The notes beneath the pieces were generated by a model. It was not told where the DNA came from. It searched no databases and saw nothing but the letters and a program-made list of their open reading frames with translations. The position numbers and the translations under genes were made by a program. This document shows positions 5,825-7,293 of a stretch of DNA of 7,293 bases, in pieces; the stretch's first letter is position 1, and each line of letters begins with the position of its first letter. The stretch is from contig DOEL01000062.1 in the NCBI GenBank assembly GCA_003533095.1, positions 1,633 to 8,925 on the forward strand, given 5' to 3'. This stretch comes from Methylophilaceae bacterium. GTDB taxonomy: Bacteria; Pseudomonadota; Gammaproteobacteria; Burkholderiales; Methylophilaceae.

Positions 5825-6619
5825 ATGTTTTCTTTTATCAAAACCTTAGTTTTTGTTTTACTGATTCAGCTTGGAATTTTAGCGCAAGCTGCCGATTTAA
5901 ATATTACGGTGAATGGCAAGCCTATCAAAAAGAATCTTTATGATTTTGTAGTGAAAGATCTCACAAGTCGCGGCCAAAAAATGGATGACAATCTTAACAA
6001 TATGATTGTAAATCGCATGATTGCAATGGAACTCATTAATCAAGAAGCAGAGAGAACGGGGCTGAGTAAAGACGCAAACTATCTTCTAAAAGAGGAGTTA
6101 GCGCGAAAAGAAATGCTATACAACACCTTCTTACAAAACTACGTACAAAAGAATCCTATCTCAGAGTCTGATATTAAAGATGCTTATGAACAATACAAAA
6201 AAGATTTAGGCACGCAAGAATTCAATGCTAAACATATTCTTGTTGCAAGTGAACAAGAAGCAAAAGATATCATTACTGAACTTAACAAAGGCGGCAACTT
6301 TACTAAACTTGCTAAAGATAAATCAAAAGACCCCGGTTCAAAAGATAAAGGCGGTGATTTAGGTTGGTTCCCAGCAAATACAATGGTTAAACCATTCGCT
6401 GATGCGCTTATGTCCCTTAAAAAAGGTAACTTCACAACAACACCTGTGCAAACACAATTTGGTTGGCATGTAATTAAACTAGAGGACACGAGAGCACTCC
6501 AAGCACCTGAGTTTGATAAAGTTAAAGAAGGTTTAGCTAAAACACTTCAACAAAAACAACTTGATAAACTTGTTTTAGACCTTAAAGCAAAAGCGAAGAT
6601 TGTAGATAATCGTAAATAA
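5825..6619 (+). CDS. Exported peptidyl-prolyl cis-trans isomerase, SurA/PpiC (parvulin) type
   Basis: A periplasmic chaperone and proline isomerase that assists folding of exported or outer-membrane proteins. Residues 1-22 are a signal peptide: basic K6, a hydrophobic core TLVFVLLIQLGILA and an AQA cleavage site before A23. No lipobox cysteine is present, so the mature protein is probably soluble. Residues 24-125 form a SurA-like helical N-terminal domain (INGxxI-like ITVNGKPI, NMIVNRMIAMELINQEAERTG). Residues 133-221 are one parvulin domain with FNAKHILV (H137), a DPGSKDKGGDLGWF block (169-182), KPFADALMSLKKG (189-201) and FGWHVIKLED (212-221, H215). A lysine-rich helix ends the protein. At 264 residues it is a typical betaproteobacterial single-parvulin PpiC protein, shorter than SurA. 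It is the last gene of the ispZ-yciI-bolA cluster, with a hairpin terminator 25 nt after its stop. Confidence 0.92.
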   Translation: MFSFIKTLVFVLLIQLGILAQAADLNITVNGKPIKKNLYDFVVKDLTSRGQKMDDNLNNMIVNRMIAMELINQEAERTGLSKDANYLLKEELARKEMLYNTFLQNYVQKNPISESDIKDAYEQYKKDLGTQEFNAKHILVASEQEAKDIITELNKGGNFTKLAKDKSKDPGSKDKGGDLGWFPANTMVKPFADALMSLKKGNFTTTPVQTQFGWHVIKLEDTRALQAPEFDKVKEGLAKTLQQKQLDKLVLDLKAKAKIVDNRK

Positions 6620-6644
6620 GAAAATTCAATCTTAGAAACCATAT

Positions 6645-6670
6645 AAAGCCTGCGCTACGCAGGCTTTTTT
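6645..6670 (+). terminator. Intrinsic terminator after the foldase gene
   Basis: AAAGCCTGCG and CGCAGGCTTT pair perfectly over 10 bp around a CTA loop. A run of T follows directly (six Ts at 6665-6670, three of them in the stem). It ends the ispZ-yciI-bolA-ppiC transcript and isolates it from the iron-regulated feo operon. Confidence 0.93.
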
Positions 6671-6673
6671 GTA

Positions 6674-6679
6674 TATAAT
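6674..6679 (+). promoter_or_regulatory. Predicted -10 element of the feoAB promoter
   Basis: A consensus TATAAT starts only 4 nt beyond the terminator T-run. RNA would begin near 6686, giving a leader of about 22 nt before feoA. The matching -35 would fall in the terminator hairpin (around 6651) and has no TTGACA likeness. An alternative is TTGTAT (6669-6674) with TATCAT (6692-6697) at 17-bp spacing. Either choice is overlapped by the Fur box. Confidence 0.5.
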
Positions 6680-6695
6680 AATAAGAATCATTATC
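6677..6695 (+). promoter_or_regulatory. Fur box (ferric uptake regulator operator) for feoAB
   Basis: AATAATAAGAATCATTATC matches the classical 19-bp Fur consensus GATAATGATAATCATTATC at 16 of 19 positions by direct comparison, including the whole right CATTATC part. It overlaps the -10 element and lies 12 bp before the feoA start, the placement expected for repression by Fe-loaded Fur. The downstream genes encode ferrous iron uptake, a standard Fur target. The Fur gene itself is not in the window. Confidence 0.82.
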
Positions 6696-6707
6696 ATTTA
6701 GATAGCT

Positions 6708-6941
6708 ATGACTACCTTACTCGAATTATCAGAAGGCCAAAGTGGCTTTATCCATAAGCTCGCCATGGATCGCTTTCTTATTCAAAGACTTCATGCCATG
6801 GGGTTGAAACACGGCAAAAAAATCACTGTCCTTAGAAAAGCTAGGTTTAAAGGTCCTTTTCACGTCATGATTGATACGACTGAACTCATGATCCGAGAAC
6901 ACGAAGCATCGCTCATTCACATTAATACAACTCCCCTATGA
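6708..6941 (+). CDS. feoA: Ferrous iron transport accessory protein FeoA
   Basis: FeoA is a small cytosolic SH3-like protein needed for, or modulating, ferrous iron uptake through FeoB. The 77 residues fit the family's size and layout: LLELSEGQSGFIHKLAMD (4-21), the helix RFLIQRLHAMGLKHGKKITV (22-41) with the family hallmark RLxxMGL..G, a basic strand RKARFKGPFHVMIDTTELMI and the closing REHEASLIHI. The start at 6708 is the first ATG after the Fur-box promoter; only a weak AGATAG purine stretch precedes it. Its stop overlaps the feoB start as ATGA, so the two are co-translated. Expression is probably induced when iron is low, by release of Fur. Confidence 0.92.
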   Translation: MTTLLELSEGQSGFIHKLAMDRFLIQRLHAMGLKHGKKITVLRKARFKGPFHVMIDTTELMIREHEASLIHINTTPL

Positions 6942-7293
6942 AACGTATTGCCCTCTTAGGTATGCCGAATACGGGCAAGTCGACCCTGTTTAATCGCTTA
7001 AGCGGATCATCGGCACGCGTAGGTAATTGGCCTGGTATTACCGTAGATTTACACGCAGTCAAAACATTATTAGGCGGTCATATGGCTGAACTGGTCGATC
7101 TTCCCGGCATTTATGATCTTCAAGGCTTATCCGAGGACGAAAAAATTGTTCAAAGCTTCATCAATCACAACAAAATTGACCTAGCGATTGTTGTCTTATG
7201 CAGCGCTCAAATTGAACGACAACTTTCATTGTTATTACAACTTCAAAAACTTCATATCCCATGTGTTTTAGCGCTCAATATGCATGACGAAGC
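6938..7293 (+). CDS. feoB: Ferrous iron transporter FeoB, partial (N-terminal G domain only)
   Basis: FeoB imports Fe2+ across the inner membrane; its cytosolic N-terminal G domain binds and hydrolyses GTP. The 118 complete codons cover G1 GMPNTGKST (8-16), the switch I region SARVGNWPGITVDL (25-38, G2 T35), G3 DLPGIYDL (54-61) and G4 NMHD (114-117). G5, the rest of the GDI region and the transmembrane part lie beyond the right edge. The G1 motif has Met and Thr where most FeoB proteins have GNPNCGK/GNPNVGK, and the segment after G3 reads VVLCSAQIERQLSL (85-98) where the usual form is VVDAxxLERNLYL, so the usual aspartate is absent. Otherwise it is clearly FeoB rather than a general GTPase, supported by the VGNWPGITV block and the overlapping feoA. 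Confidence 0.93.
   Translation, partial: MKRIALLGMPNTGKSTLFNRLSGSSARVGNWPGITVDLHAVKTLLGGHMAELVDLPGIYDLQGLSEDEKIVQSFINHNKIDLAIVVLCSAQIERQLSLLLQLQKLHIPCVLALNMHDE

Noticed and set aside
6184..6489. Open frame of 101 codons on the minus strand
   Set aside because: It is antisense to the parvulin domain of the foldase; the opposite strand has clear family motifs and this one has none.
6729..6920. Open frame of 63 codons on the minus strand
   Set aside because: It is antisense to feoA with no independent support.
1..7293. Mobile element, CRISPR, defence or phage-like system
   Set aside because: Every sizeable stretch is accounted for by intact core genes; no direct repeat arrays, terminal inverted repeats, integrase or transposase motifs, or tRNA-adjacent junctions were seen.

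Overview
This is an AT-rich, densely packed stretch of ordinary chromosome from a Gram-negative proteobacterium, most likely a betaproteobacterium. A low-GC member of the Methylophilaceae (methylotrophs such as the Methylotenera or Methylopumilus type) is my best guess. The reasons are the gene order PHP phosphoesterase / site-2 protease / trpS / scpA / scpB / rluB divergent from ispZ / yciI / bolA / ppiC, the ~400-residue tryptophanyl-tRNA synthetase with a large insertion, and the AT-rich base composition. The taxonomic call comes from remembered gene order and protein style, not from a database search.

Left half (1-4645, minus strand, reading right to left): a PHP-domain phosphoesterase, a four- to five-helix M50 site-2 protease, tryptophanyl-tRNA synthetase, the two condensin accessory proteins ScpA and ScpB, and the 5' two-thirds or less of the rRNA pseudouridine synthase gene rluB, which runs off the left edge. 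trpS-scpA-scpB are joined by a 1-nt overlap and a 3-nt gap, so translational coupling is likely. The minus-strand block shows no convincing internal terminator.

A 59-bp divergent intergenic region (4646-4704) separates this block from the plus-strand cluster ispZ (septation/membrane protein YciB), yciI, bolA and ppiC (exported SurA/parvulin-type foldase). This cluster ends in a textbook 10-bp GC-rich hairpin terminator (6645-6670). Immediately after it comes a Fur-type operator overlapping a consensus -10 hexamer, followed by feoA and the start of feoB, overlapping as ATGA. This is an iron-repressed ferrous iron uptake operon, cut by the right edge.

The genes are core functions: chromosome segregation, tRNA charging, rRNA modification, envelope proteolysis and folding, Fe-S trafficking and iron import. 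I see no mobile element, CRISPR array, tRNA/rRNA gene, defence cassette or clearly new system. The points that merit a second look are the Fur box, a four-cysteine Fe-S motif in TrpRS, two related long palindromes (one over the rluB start region, one inside bolA), an inverted repeat abutting the protease start codon, the absence of a yciO-type gene between the PHP and protease genes, and a divergent stretch in the FeoB G domain. No gap between genes exceeds about 90 bases.
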